Below, piece by piece: positions 25,087 through 33,934 of a stretch of 34,906 bases of DNA. A program made the position numbers and the translations under genes. The notes below the pieces were generated by a model. That model had not been told where the DNA came from and ran no database searches. It was given only the letters and a program-made list of their open reading frames with translations. Source of the stretch: Deltaproteobacteria bacterium (GTDB lineage: Bacteria > Myxococcota > Myxococcia > Myxococcales > 40CM-4-68-19); NCBI GenBank assembly GCA_025358085.1, contig JANYKT010000169.1, forward strand, positions 1-34,906, written 5' to 3'. Every line of letters begins with the position of its first letter. Within the stretch, counting starts at the first letter, position 1.

Positions 25087-26832
25087 TCACGCGAGTCTGG
25101 CGAATCGTCGGCGCGAGTCGGGGAAGTCCACCCCAAGAGCCAACCAGGTAACCACGGCGCGGCCTACGCCCGAGAGCACGAGATAGATCCCGCAGAGGAA
25201 GTGCGCTTGGACATGCAGCGACCAGAGCCGCACGACGACCAGCGCGACGAGGCCGTTCCAGAGGACCGAATAGAGCGGCGTCGGGTGCAGCGGGCGATTC
25301 CCGAGGCCAGCCTTGCAAACGCGGGAGAGCGGCAAGCGGTAGCGGATGCCGACGACCTCGGGAGCGGGCGCGCCATGGCAACATCCTTGAACTAGACAGC
25401 GCACGCGCCCGAGCGATTGCACGAACGGCGCTGCGCAGCAGTAGCCGGCAAGCAACTCCCAGATCTGCTCGGGCAGCGTGCCGAAGAGTCGCGAGGCGCA
25501 GGCGCCCACGATGATCCCGAGGAGCCCGCCGTAAAAGCCGTAGGGCCGCATCTCGGGCGCGGGCCGCTCAAGAAGCTGCGCCCAGAGGAGCGAGCCGACG
25601 AGTCCCGAAGCGGCGGTGCCGAAAACCAGCGCCACATTCCCGGGTCCGACCATCGCCGCGACGATGGAGAGCGCGACTAGATTCCCGAGTGCCGCCCAGA
25701 ACCCATAGCCGAGCACGCGCACCGGGCCGATGCGCCATTCGAGCCAGAAGTTGGCCGCTCGCTCCGTCAGCGCGCGCAGCGCTTCCCAGAAGCGGGTTCT
25801 GCTCACGACGAGAGCGAACGCTGCTGCGCCCGCGAGCACGTCGAGGAGAGAGTGCATTCCGGTCGCGAGGCAGCTCGCGGCGATGAGCCACGCCCAGGAG
25901 CGCAGCGGCACGCGCAGGCGGGGCCACCGCGCGCTCCACGCCTCGGCTGCCAGGAGCGCCCAGAGTACGTGGAAGGAAGGGAACGCGCCCGCGGGCGTGT
26001 CGAGTGCGCGCTCCTGCGAGAGGAGCCAGCCCAGCGGTCCATGCGGCTCGAAGGGTTTCGGCGGTGCGATCAACGGGAGAGCGAAGTACAGCGGAAAGAC
26101 GAGCGCATTCGCCAGGAGGCCGCGCGCGATCAACTCGCGCGCCTGGGCGCGCGTGCGCGGAGCCAGGATTGCGAACAGCACAAAGGCATAGGTGCTCGCG
26201 TAGACGAACTCGGCCGCCTCAAGGACCGGAAGGCGCGTCTCGAAAGGCAGGAACGTCGAGATGGCATCGCGCGGCGGGCCTGCAAGCATCGCCAGCTCAT
26301 AGAGCGCAGCCCAGGGCACCGCCACGAGCAGTGTCGCGGCGATTAGCTCGCGCGCGCCTGCCGGCGAGGGCGAAGGCTCGGGCAGGGAAAAGACTGGCCG
26401 GGGCAGCGCGGGCCCGAAGCGCCGCCGCAGATCGTGCTCTTCGTAGCCCAGCACCAGCGCGGCGCAAGAGAGCGCCGTGATCGGAGTGACCAGCCAGAGG
26501 CCGCTTGCCGAACCCCAGGCCACAGCCCAGCCGCAGCAGGCAAGACAGAAGCCGACATAAATGGGATGCGCGAGCAACGCGTAGACGCTCGTCGAGACGT
26601 GTTTTGGCGGCGGAAAGGCGTTCATCGGGAGCCCGCCGCCGCGCTTCCAGAGCGCCACCCACCCGGACACCATGAGGGCGGCTCCCGCGACGATGAGCGC
26701 CGCGCCTGCCACCGCCGAATGCAGGGCCGGGAGCCGGACGGCACTCTCAGTCGCGCGGGCCCAGAGGACGAGCAGCGTAGGCAGCGCCAGGGCGAAAAGC
26801 GCGCCATAGGCGACTCGCGTCAAGGCGGCCAT
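25087..26832 (-). CDS. Fusion membrane protein: ICMT-like, PAP2, Lgt-like
   Basis: A 581-residue polytopic protein with three recognisable parts. Residues about 1-150 resemble isoprenylcysteine/phospholipid methyltransferases (LLAHPIYVGFCLACCGWAVAWGS, then EEHDLRRRFG). Residues about 165-355 form a PAP2-type phosphatase (GAFPSFHVLWALLAAEAW and GMHSLLDVLAG, with the family His and Asp). Residues about 395-575 resemble prolipoprotein diacylglyceryl transferase (GGLLGIIVGACASR, RVRCLVQGCCHGAPAPEVVGIRYRLP, HPTPLYSVLWN). The Lgt part lacks the usual RGExR end. ATG 26832 overlaps the upstream gene by 13 bases. It probably acts on membrane lipids; exact reactions are not readable. Confidence 0.85.
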   Translation of the reverse strand: MAALTRVAYGALFALALPTLLVLWARATESAVRLPALHSAVAGAALIVAGAALMVSGWVALWKRGGGLPMNAFPPPKHVSTSVYALLAHPIYVGFCLACCGWAVAWGSASGLWLVTPITALSCAALVLGYEEHDLRRRFGPALPRPVFSLPEPSPSPAGARELIAATLLVAVPWAALYELAMLAGPPRDAISTFLPFETRLPVLEAAEFVYASTYAFVLFAILAPRTRAQARELIARGLLANALVFPLYFALPLIAPPKPFEPHGPLGWLLSQERALDTPAGAFPSFHVLWALLAAEAWSARWPRLRVPLRSWAWLIAASCLATGMHSLLDVLAGAAAFALVVSRTRFWEALRALTERAANFWLEWRIGPVRVLGYGFWAALGNLVALSIVAAMVGPGNVALVFGTAASGLVGSLLWAQLLERPAPEMRPYGFYGGLLGIIVGACASRLFGTLPEQIWELLAGYCCAAPFVQSLGRVRCLVQGCCHGAPAPEVVGIRYRLPLSRVCKAGLGNRPLHPTPLYSVLWNGLVALVVVRLWSLHVQAHFLCGIYLVLSGVGRAVVTWLALGVDFPDSRRRFARLA

Positions 26833-27563
26833 CGCACGACCTCGTGGATCGCCCAGCCGTTCTCCACGGGCGCGCTTGCAAGCGTGAGCGCGCCGCGCGA
26901 GCGCCACTTAGTCTCCTCCAAGCCGACGATGCGTCCGGGAAAGACTTTCTCCAGGTCGGGGATGATCGAAAGCGCCGTCTCGCCGATGCGCCCGGAGCGG
27001 AGCACGCGGGACTCCGAGAGCCGCAACACCCCGTCGATCGATAGCTCGGCGGGCGCCCCGTCGATGAGCACCAGATTCACCGGATGCGGCCCCAGCCATT
27101 CGATCCACACCGCCCCGTGCTCAGCGCCCGCGAACCGCCCCCAGCGCAACTCGCGGATGGGCAGGCGCCACGGAGGGATGGTCAGCGTGAGGATTTCGAC
27201 GTAGCCCAACCCGAGCAGGATGCGGCCATCGGGGAGAAGCAGCTCCACCTGCGAGCGCGGCTGCACACATTCCCAGCGGACGCCCTCGGAGAGCTCAGCG
27301 GAGAAGGCGGACGCGCGCGCGTCCCAAGTTCCGGAGATCCCCAGCGCCGGCGTCACCCACGAGAGCCGTTGCCCTGCGAGTTCCGGCTCGGGGCAGGCGC
27401 GCAGCGTCGAGCGCACGCGCGTCCCTTGGGCGTCGTCGAGCTGAAGCAGGCTCGCGTACCTGAGCGCGAGCGCGCCCCAGCGCAACTCGGCGCAATAAGC
27501 CACCGCCACCTCGCCGTCCTCGGCTATGCAGTCCAGGTACCATTTGCGCAGCGAGAAGCTCAT
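26820..27563 (-). CDS. Hypothetical protein coupled to the fusion gene
   Basis: A 247-residue protein beginning MSFSLRKWYLDCIAEDGEVAVAYCAELRWG. The WYxD opening and tryptophan-rich beta pattern (GVRWECVQP, IPPWRLPIRELRWGRF, AVWIEWLGPHPVNLVL) recall the lipocalin-like CrtC/AttH hydratases, but similarity is weak and I do not assign function. No signal peptide. The shorter ATG at 27563 is preferred over an earlier in-frame codon at 27602. The gene ends inside the start of the membrane fusion, so the two products are likely made together and may act on the same lipid. Confidence 0.7.
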   Translation of the reverse strand: MSFSLRKWYLDCIAEDGEVAVAYCAELRWGALALRYASLLQLDDAQGTRVRSTLRACPEPELAGQRLSWVTPALGISGTWDARASAFSAELSEGVRWECVQPRSQVELLLPDGRILLGLGYVEILTLTIPPWRLPIRELRWGRFAGAEHGAVWIEWLGPHPVNLVLIDGAPAELSIDGVLRLSESRVLRSGRIGETALSIIPDLEKVFPGRIVGLEETKWRSRGALTLASAPVENGWAIHEVVRWPP

Positions 27564-27657
27564 CGCTCGGACGATAGGCTGATGAAACTGCGAATAGGTC
27601 AAGGCTCGCTGAGGGGTAGCGGCGAACTGGCTCTTGCGCTGGACTGCGCAAAGTGAA

Positions 27658-27696
27658 GCCCCTGACCCTTCTCACGAAGTGAGGAAGATCAGGGGC
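27658..27696 (-). terminator. Long hairpin after tRNA-Pro
   Basis: 27658-27675 pairs with 27679-27696: an 18-position stem with one mismatch and two GU pairs when read on the minus strand, around a three-base loop. It lies nine bases past the tRNA 3' end, followed on the minus strand by TTCACTTT. It is a likely terminator for the tRNA transcript. Confidence 0.75.
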
Positions 27697-27705
27697 CTCG
27701 GTGAG

Positions 27706-27779
<74 letters not shown>

Positions 27780-27898
27780 GTCTTCTTGAGACCGTCCCGC
27801 CGTTGGGGAGTTGAGCGGGCCGAGCCTCGTACCATCGGCCCGGAGCAACTTCAAGCAGGAACTCGTCTCGATTGCCGTGCTGGTTCAAGCCAGCGCAG

Positions 27899-28189
27899 CT
27901 ACTCGGCGGATTTCAAACCGTTGAGTGCGTTCTTCAGTACTTGCGACGGCCGGAAAGTCAGCACCCGGCGCGCGGAGATTTCGATCTCCTGGCCTGTCTG
28001 CGGGTTGCGGCCGAGCCGCGATTTCTTCTCGCGCACGACGAAGTTGCCGAAGCCCGAGAGCTTGATCTTTTCGCCCTTCTCGAGCGTGTCTTTCAAAGTG
28101 TCGAAGACCATCTCGACAACTTCGGCGGATTCCTTCTTGGAGAATCCAACCTCTTTGCACACGCTTTCGATGACGTCAGCCTTGGTCAT
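27899..28189 (-). CDS. ihfA: Integration host factor alpha subunit
   Basis: A 96-residue HU/IHF-family DNA-bending protein. It begins MTKADVIESVCKEVGFSKKE and includes the family signature GEKIKLSGFGNFVVREKKSRLGRNPQTG, with the Pro that intercalates into DNA, and RRVLTFRPSQVLKNALN near the end. Position directly after pheT is the conserved place of ihfA in proteobacteria, which favours IHF alpha over HU. It forms a heterodimer with IhfB (not in the window) and bends DNA at promoters and in recombination. It is probably co-transcribed with pheST. Confidence 0.93.
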   Translation of the reverse strand: MTKADVIESVCKEVGFSKKESAEVVEMVFDTLKDTLEKGEKIKLSGFGNFVVREKKSRLGRNPQTGQEIEISARRVLTFRPSQVLKNALNGLKSAE

Positions 28190-28286
28190 ACGGAAACTTT
28201 ACACGGAGGCTCCGAGCACGGTCAAACCATCCTGGCGGAGAATCCCGTTACCTTTCAGCGGAGTGCAACAAGCAAGCAGGAAGCGG

Positions 28287-30707
28287 TCAGGTCCGGATCG
28301 CGGCTCCCAGAACCTCGCGCAGTTGCTCCTTGATGGTGGTCACGATGCCGTCAGCCTCAGCGTCGGTCAGCGTGCGATCCGCAGCCCGGAGCGATAGCCG
28401 GTACGCAATGCTCTTCTTGCCCTCTGGCACCGGAGCGCCTTTGTAGACGTCGAAGAGCGCGACGTGCTCGAGCAGGCCGAACGTTTCCGCCGCGCGAATG
28501 GCCGCGAGCATCCGCGCCGCCAGCACAGACTCGTCGACCACGAAGGCGAGATCGCGCTCGATGCCGGGAAACCTGGGCACGCCATGCAGCTTGCGTTCGG
28601 GGCGCGCCTTGCCCAGCAGCAATTCCCAGTCGAGCTCCGCCACGAAGGTGTGGGCGGGCAGGTCGAAAGCCTTGGCGACCTGCGGGTGCAGTTGCCCGAA
28701 GAAGCCCGCCACCGTGCCGTCGACCGTGAGCGACGCGCAGCTGGCAGGGTGCAGCGTGGCGATGGGCGCCAGGGAATATTCGATCTGGGGCACGGCGAGC
28801 GCCGCCAGCACGTCTTCAATGGCGCCCTTGCAATCATAGAAGTCGAGGGCAGCCGGCGCGGACGTCCAGCGCTTCGCGGCTTGTCCGGTCAGAGCGAGCG
28901 ACAGCCGGCGCGGCTCGTGGTCAGGCCACGAAAGCAGTCCACGGGGATGCCGCGGGTCGGGGTGCGCGAGATAGACGCGGCCGAGTTCGTAGAGCATCAA
29001 TTCGCGCGCGCCGCGGGCCAGGTTGTGGCCCAGGTTCCGCAGCAGGCCCGCCAGGAGCGACCAGCGCATTGCGCCCTGCTCCACCGTCAGCGGATTGGCG
29101 ACGCGCATGGCGCGAGGCGCGCCTTCGTCGGGCCAGAGAGCGTCGAGATCCCGCTCGGCGACGAAGCTGTAGTTGAGCACCTCGTCGAAGCCGCGCGCCG
29201 AGAGGGCCGCGCGGGCCGCAGAAGTGGCCACGCGGTCGGGAGGCACGGCTGCAGTCTCGCCGACGCCTGCCTTGGGAACCTCGACAGGAATGGTATCGAG
29301 CCCGCGCTGGCGAGCGATCTCTTCCACGCAGTCGATCTCGCGCGTCAGGTCCCGCCGCCACGACGGCGCCTTCCACAAGCGGCGCTCGGGCATGCCGTCC
29401 ATCGGCTCCAGCCCCAGCGAGCGTAGGCGCTTGTCGACTTCAACCGCGTCGACGGTCGCGCCCAGAATGGCGGAGACCCGCGCGGGGCGCACCCAGATGT
29501 GAGCCGCCGGTCGCGGCGACGGGTAAAGATCGATCACGCCCGGCAGCACCGTCCCTCCCGCGAGCTGGACGATGAGTTCAGCGCAGCGATCCGCCGCCTG
29601 GGCCGCCATGCCCTCGTCGGCGCCGCGCTCGTAGCGGTGCGAAGCCTCGGTGTGCAGCGCCTGTCGCCGCGCGGTCCGGCGGATGCCCGCGCCTTCGAAC
29701 ACCGCTGACTCGAGCAACAGCCGCGTCGTGCCGGAAGACACCTCGCTGGTCTGGCCGCCCATCACGCCCGCCAGCGCCACTGGCTTCTCGCCGTCGGCGA
29801 TGACCAGGTCGTCGGCCGTCAACTTGCGCTCCTTGCCGTCGAGCGTGGTCAGCGGTTCGCCCTCGTGGGCGCGACGCACGATGATGCGCGCGCCGGCGAG
29901 CTGGTCGAGATCGAAGGCGTGCAGCGGATGCCCTAACTCGAGCAGCACGAGGTTGGTGGCATCGACAACATTGCTGATCGGCCGGATGCCGCAGGAGCGC
30001 AGGCGCTCCTGCAGCCAGAGCGGCGACGGCGCTATCTGCACGCCTTCGATCACGCGTGCCAGGTACCGCGGGCAGCGCTGCGCGTCCTCGACATCGACGC
30101 GCGCGGCAGCGGCAATGACCAGTCCGTGCGGCAGGCGCTGTGCGGGAAGGTTGATGGGAACGCCGGTCAGCGCCGACAGCTCGCGCGCGATGCCCAGGTG
30201 CGAGAGCGCGTCCGGCCGATTGGGGGTTACGTTGATCTCCAGCACCGTATCGGGCAGGCCCAGGAGCGCGTCGAGCGGCGTGCCTGGCCTGGTCTCGCGC
30301 GGCAACATCAAGAGCCCGCTGTGGTCGTCGCCCAGACCCAACTCGCGCGCCGAGCAGAGCATGCCTTCGCTCTCGACGCCGCGCAGTCGCGCGCGCTTGA
30401 TCTCCTTGCCGCCCGGCAGCACCGCGCCCGGCCGCGCCATCGGCACGAGATCTCCCGCGGCATAGTTGACCGCGCCGCACACCACCTGGTGCACACCCGC
30501 GCCGTCGTCTACCTGGCAGAGATTCAAATGGTCGCTGCCTTCGATAGGCGTCTTGACCGTGACCCGCGCCGCGACCACGCCGGCCGGGAGCGCGCGCTTT
30601 TCCGTGCCCTCCACCTCCAGGCCCGCGAGCGTCAGCCGTCGAGCAACTTCCTCGTCGGACAGGTCCACCGGACACAGCTCGCGCAGCCAATTGAGCGAGA
30701 GCTTCAT
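28287..30707 (-). CDS. pheT: Phenylalanyl-tRNA synthetase beta subunit
   Basis: An 806-residue PheT, the beta chain of the heterotetrameric enzyme that charges tRNA-Phe. The start MKLSLNWLRELCPVDLSDEEV is standard, followed by a tRNA-binding OB domain (about 40-150), the B3/B4 editing domain (about 210-385), the B5 domain, a catalytic-like core and a C-terminal ferredoxin-like anticodon-binding domain (RFPGIERDLAFVVDESV to the end). ATG 30707 has GAGGG about eight bases upstream. It starts ten bases after the pheS stop, so the two subunits are made from one message. Confidence 0.97.
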   Translation of the reverse strand: MKLSLNWLRELCPVDLSDEEVARRLTLAGLEVEGTEKRALPAGVVAARVTVKTPIEGSDHLNLCQVDDGAGVHQVVCGAVNYAAGDLVPMARPGAVLPGGKEIKRARLRGVESEGMLCSARELGLGDDHSGLLMLPRETRPGTPLDALLGLPDTVLEINVTPNRPDALSHLGIARELSALTGVPINLPAQRLPHGLVIAAAARVDVEDAQRCPRYLARVIEGVQIAPSPLWLQERLRSCGIRPISNVVDATNLVLLELGHPLHAFDLDQLAGARIIVRRAHEGEPLTTLDGKERKLTADDLVIADGEKPVALAGVMGGQTSEVSSGTTRLLLESAVFEGAGIRRTARRQALHTEASHRYERGADEGMAAQAADRCAELIVQLAGGTVLPGVIDLYPSPRPAAHIWVRPARVSAILGATVDAVEVDKRLRSLGLEPMDGMPERRLWKAPSWRRDLTREIDCVEEIARQRGLDTIPVEVPKAGVGETAAVPPDRVATSAARAALSARGFDEVLNYSFVAERDLDALWPDEGAPRAMRVANPLTVEQGAMRWSLLAGLLRNLGHNLARGARELMLYELGRVYLAHPDPRHPRGLLSWPDHEPRRLSLALTGQAAKRWTSAPAALDFYDCKGAIEDVLAALAVPQIEYSLAPIATLHPASCASLTVDGTVAGFFGQLHPQVAKAFDLPAHTFVAELDWELLLGKARPERKLHGVPRFPGIERDLAFVVDESVLAARMLAAIRAAETFGLLEHVALFDVYKGAPVPEGKKSIAYRLSLRAADRTLTDAEADGIVTTIKEQLREVLGAAIRT

Positions 30708-30717
30708 CGCCGGACCC

Positions 30718-31788
30718 TCATAGTTGCTCCAGGAAGCGCACGTCGTTCTCGAAGAGCGAGCGCAGATCGTCGATGCCGTAGCGGAGCATGGCGAGGCGGT
30801 CGATACCGACGCCGAACGCATAGCCGGTGACCTTTTCGGGGTCGTAGCCTACGCCCGCGAGCACGTCGGGATTGACCATCCCCGAGCCCAGCACCTCGAG
30901 CCAGCCGGTTTGCTTGCAGAGCCTGCAGCCCTTGCCTCCGCAGGCGGCGCAGCTCACGTCCACCTCGGCGGACGGCTCGGTAAAGGGAAAGTACGAAGGC
31001 CGCAGGCGCGTCTTCACGCTGCTGCCGAAAAATGCCTTGGCGAAGGCATCCAGCGTTCCCCGCAGGTGCGCCATGCTCAGTCCCTGCTCGACGTGGAGGC
31101 ACTCGACCTGGTGGAACATCGGCGTGTGCGTGATGTCCGAGTCGCAGCGATAGACCTTGCCGGGCGCAATGATCCGCACCGGCGGCGGCTGCGCGAGCAT
31201 GGTCCGCGCCTGCACCGGGCTGGTGTGCGTGCGCAGCAGGAGCTGTTTTTGCGCCCCCTCGGTGGGAGGCGATCCTGGCGGCGGCTCGGGCTGCGTGGCC
31301 AGGTCCAGATAGAAGGTGTCCTGCATGTCACGGGCGGGGTGATCGCTTGGGATCCCAAGCTTTTCGAAGTTGTAGAGATCCCACTCGATCTCGGGACCGT
31401 CGGCGACGTGGAAGCCGAGGCGAGCGAAGATCTCGACGATGTCGTCCAGCGCCTGCGAGACCGGGTGCCGATGGCCGCGCTTCTGCGAGCGGCCCGGCAG
31501 CGTCACGTCGAGCTTCTCGCGCGCGAGGTCCCTCTGCAGCGCCTGCTCGCCGATCTTGTGCTGCTGGTCCTTGAGCAACGACTCGAACCGGCTGAGGGCC
31601 TCGGAGACGAGCTTTCCCATCGCCGGGCGCTCGGCGGGCGCGAGCTTGCCCATCCCCTTGCGGAGCGCCGAGAGCGAGCCGCTCTTCCCCAGGTATTTGA
31701 CTCGCGCCGCTTCGACCTGTGCTTCGCTCGAGGCAGAGGCGAGCTCTGCCTTCCCTTCTTCGAGCAGCCGATTGATCTCGTCGATCAC
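30718..31788 (-). CDS. pheS: Phenylalanyl-tRNA synthetase alpha subunit
   Basis: A 356-residue PheS, the catalytic chain. It has an N-terminal coiled-coil (INRLLEEGKAELASASSEAQ and on) that grips tRNA, then class II motifs: SDITHTPMFHQVECLHVEQG as motif 2 and GYAFGVGIDRLAMLRYGIDDLR as motif 3, with the family's DPEKVTGYAFGVGI context. The CAACGGKGCRLC stretch is Cys-rich as in other PheS proteins. GTG 31788 is chosen since AGGAG lies six bases upstream (31795-31799) and the product length is typical. A terminator-like hairpin precedes it. Confidence 0.96.
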   Translation of the reverse strand: MIDEINRLLEEGKAELASASSEAQVEAARVKYLGKSGSLSALRKGMGKLAPAERPAMGKLVSEALSRFESLLKDQQHKIGEQALQRDLAREKLDVTLPGRSQKRGHRHPVSQALDDIVEIFARLGFHVADGPEIEWDLYNFEKLGIPSDHPARDMQDTFYLDLATQPEPPPGSPPTEGAQKQLLLRTHTSPVQARTMLAQPPPVRIIAPGKVYRCDSDITHTPMFHQVECLHVEQGLSMAHLRGTLDAFAKAFFGSSVKTRLRPSYFPFTEPSAEVDVSCAACGGKGCRLCKQTGWLEVLGSGMVNPDVLAGVGYDPEKVTGYAFGVGIDRLAMLRYGIDDLRSLFENDVRFLEQL

Positions 31789-31811
31789 GAACAGCTCCTG
31801 ACAAAAGCGAA

Positions 31812-31837
31812 GGCCGCGCCGGTTCCCCAGCGCGGCC
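31812..31837 (-). terminator. Terminator/attenuator-like hairpin before pheS
   Basis: On the minus strand GGCCGCGC (31837-31830) pairs perfectly with GCGCGGCC (31819-31812) around a ten-base loop, followed by TTCGCTTTTG. An A/T-rich run precedes it. Further upstream, 31846-31863, GCCGGGC and GCCTGGC can also pair. It lies only 24 bases before the pheS GTG. It either ends the rplT message in part or is an attenuator controlling pheST, as known for the E. coli operon. No clear Phe-rich leader peptide is seen. Confidence 0.6.
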
Positions 31838-31883
31838 AAATTTTCAAAGCCAGGCGACAGCCCGGCCTTAAAACTTTCAAGCC

Positions 31884-32228
31884 CTAAGCCGCGGCGCGCT
31901 TGACGATTGCGGCGAACGCCTGCGGGTCGACGATGGCGATGTCCGACAGAACCTTGCGGTCGAGCCCGATGTTCGCCTTCTTCAGGCCGTTGATGAAGCG
32001 AGAGTACGACATGCCCGACAGGCGGGTGGCCGCGTTGATGCGTGCGATCCACAGCGAGCGGAAGTCGCGGCGGCGAACGCGGCGACCCTTCGCGGACTGC
32101 ATCATGGCGCGCTCGACAGCTTCGGCCGCGCGCTTGTAGCAGCCGTTGCGGCGGCCGCGGAAGCCCTTGGCGAGCTTCAGTACCCGGTTACGACGACGAC
32201 GTGCTTTAAACCCACGCTTGACGCGCAT
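31884..32228 (-). CDS. rplT: 50S ribosomal protein L20
   Basis: A 114-residue L20, which binds 23S rRNA early in large-subunit assembly. The N-terminus [27 protein letters not shown] is a basic extension typical of the family, followed by [35 protein letters not shown] 32228 has a GAGGAG site about eight bases upstream. It follows rpmI in the conserved infC-rpmI-rplT order; in E. coli L20 represses translation of this operon, and the same may apply here. Confidence 0.97.
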   Translation of the reverse strand: MRVKRGFKARRRRNRVLKLAKGFRGRRNGCYKRAAEAVERAMMQSAKGRRVRRRDFRSLWIARINAATRLSGMSYSRFINGLKKANIGLDRKVLSDIAIVDPQAFAAIVKRAAA

Positions 32229-32331
32229 TAGATTCTCTCCTCATTCCACCACCGGCTCTTCCGGAGGCCCGCCGCGGGCGTTGGTTTTGTGTTGCGGCGT
32301 GTGTGGCGCCCTACAGGTTGTAACGACGTGG

Positions 32332-32541
32332 TTACTTCGGCAAACCGTACGGGAGCGACTTCTTCAAGTGCTTCTCATCGCGGCGGGAAAGCACTTCGCT
32401 GCCACGGAGACCGCGCTTGCGCTTGCGGTTCTTGCCGAGGGACAGGTTGTGGCGCTTTCCCACGCGACCGGCCTTGATCTTCCCGGTTCCGGTGCTGCGG
32501 AAACGCTTTACGGCGCTCCGCTTGGTCTTCAACTTCGGCAT
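32332..32541 (-). CDS. rpmI: 50S ribosomal protein L35
   Basis: A 69-residue L35, a small basic protein of the large subunit. It starts MPKLKTKRSAVKRFRSTGTGKIK and includes RHNLSLGKNRKRKRGLRG, both diagnostic. It lies between infC and rplT, the usual order, and must be transcribed with them. The gap to infC is 58 bases and to rplT 103 bases. Confidence 0.97.
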   Translation of the reverse strand: MPKLKTKRSAVKRFRSTGTGKIKAGRVGKRHNLSLGKNRKRKRGLRGSEVLSRRDEKHLKKSLPYGLPK

Positions 32542-32599
32542 CGCGAAAATCCTTTTGCGAAAATCGGAGGGCGCCTTCTACAGGAGCACGAATCTGAAA

Positions 32600-33328
<729 letters not shown>

Positions 33329-33474
33329 GGTAGACTCCCAGGCAGGTGAAGAAACGGTGCTCCGACTTCTTCCGGCCCGCCGGATAATCGAAAAGCGGTC
33401 GGATGTAAAGAGCGGGCGCATGGTAGCGACCGCGCGCGGACTGTCAAGGCCGGTCTGACGTCAACGGCGTGAGG

Positions 33475-33933
33475 TCATCGACCGGCAGAAGACGCGGTTT
33501 CAAGCCCGCGCGTGCCCTCAAGATCGACGAAGTGGTAGCGCAGCGGATCGACGTCGTCCACCCAGACCACGACGCGCTCGCCCTCTGCCACAGGGGGCCG
33601 CGCTCGGACCAGGGCGCTGTCGAAGTGAAACTCGCGGCCCTGGTCGTTGCGCCAGCGGGCCCGCACACGCCACTTGCGGCGGACCGGGTCAATGCTCTCG
33701 ACGAAGCCCTGCAGGCGCTTGCCCCGGAGCCGCGCCCGACGCTGCCAGCGGAAGGCCGAAAGCCTGAACCCCGCAATCGCCGAGCCGACGAACACCATCA
33801 GCAGCGACGGCCCAAGAGCCAAGAGGCGCAGCGGCACTTCAATATGCGCGCGGAAGAGCGCGGCGACGAGCAGCACGCCGAGCGCCATCAACGAGACACC
33901 CGAGAGAAAGCCGCTGGCGGGAAAGGGCGGCAC
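33475..33933 (-). CDS. Small membrane protein of unknown function
   Basis: A 152-residue protein starting at GTG 33933, one base after the thrS stop. Two hydrophobic helices (GVSLMALGVLLVAALF and LLALGPSLLMVFVGSAIAG) are followed by a basic, beta-rich soluble domain: LQGFVESIDPVRRKWRVRARW, then EGERVVVWVDDVDPLRYHFVDL. The layout, two helices plus a small OB-like domain, is that of NfeD-type or DUF3592-type proteins, but I cannot assign it firmly. Sitting between thrS and infC, it likely shares their transcript. Confidence 0.65.
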   Translation of the reverse strand: MPPFPASGFLSGVSLMALGVLLVAALFRAHIEVPLRLLALGPSLLMVFVGSAIAGFRLSAFRWQRRARLRGKRLQGFVESIDPVRRKWRVRARWRNDQGREFHFDSALVRARPPVAEGERVVVWVDDVDPLRYHFVDLEGTRGLETASSAGR

Positions 33934-33934
33934 G

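Noticed and set aside
27817-27841. 7-bp hairpin downstream of ihfA
   Set aside because: Short stem, long loop, no T-run on either strand; not enough for a terminator call.
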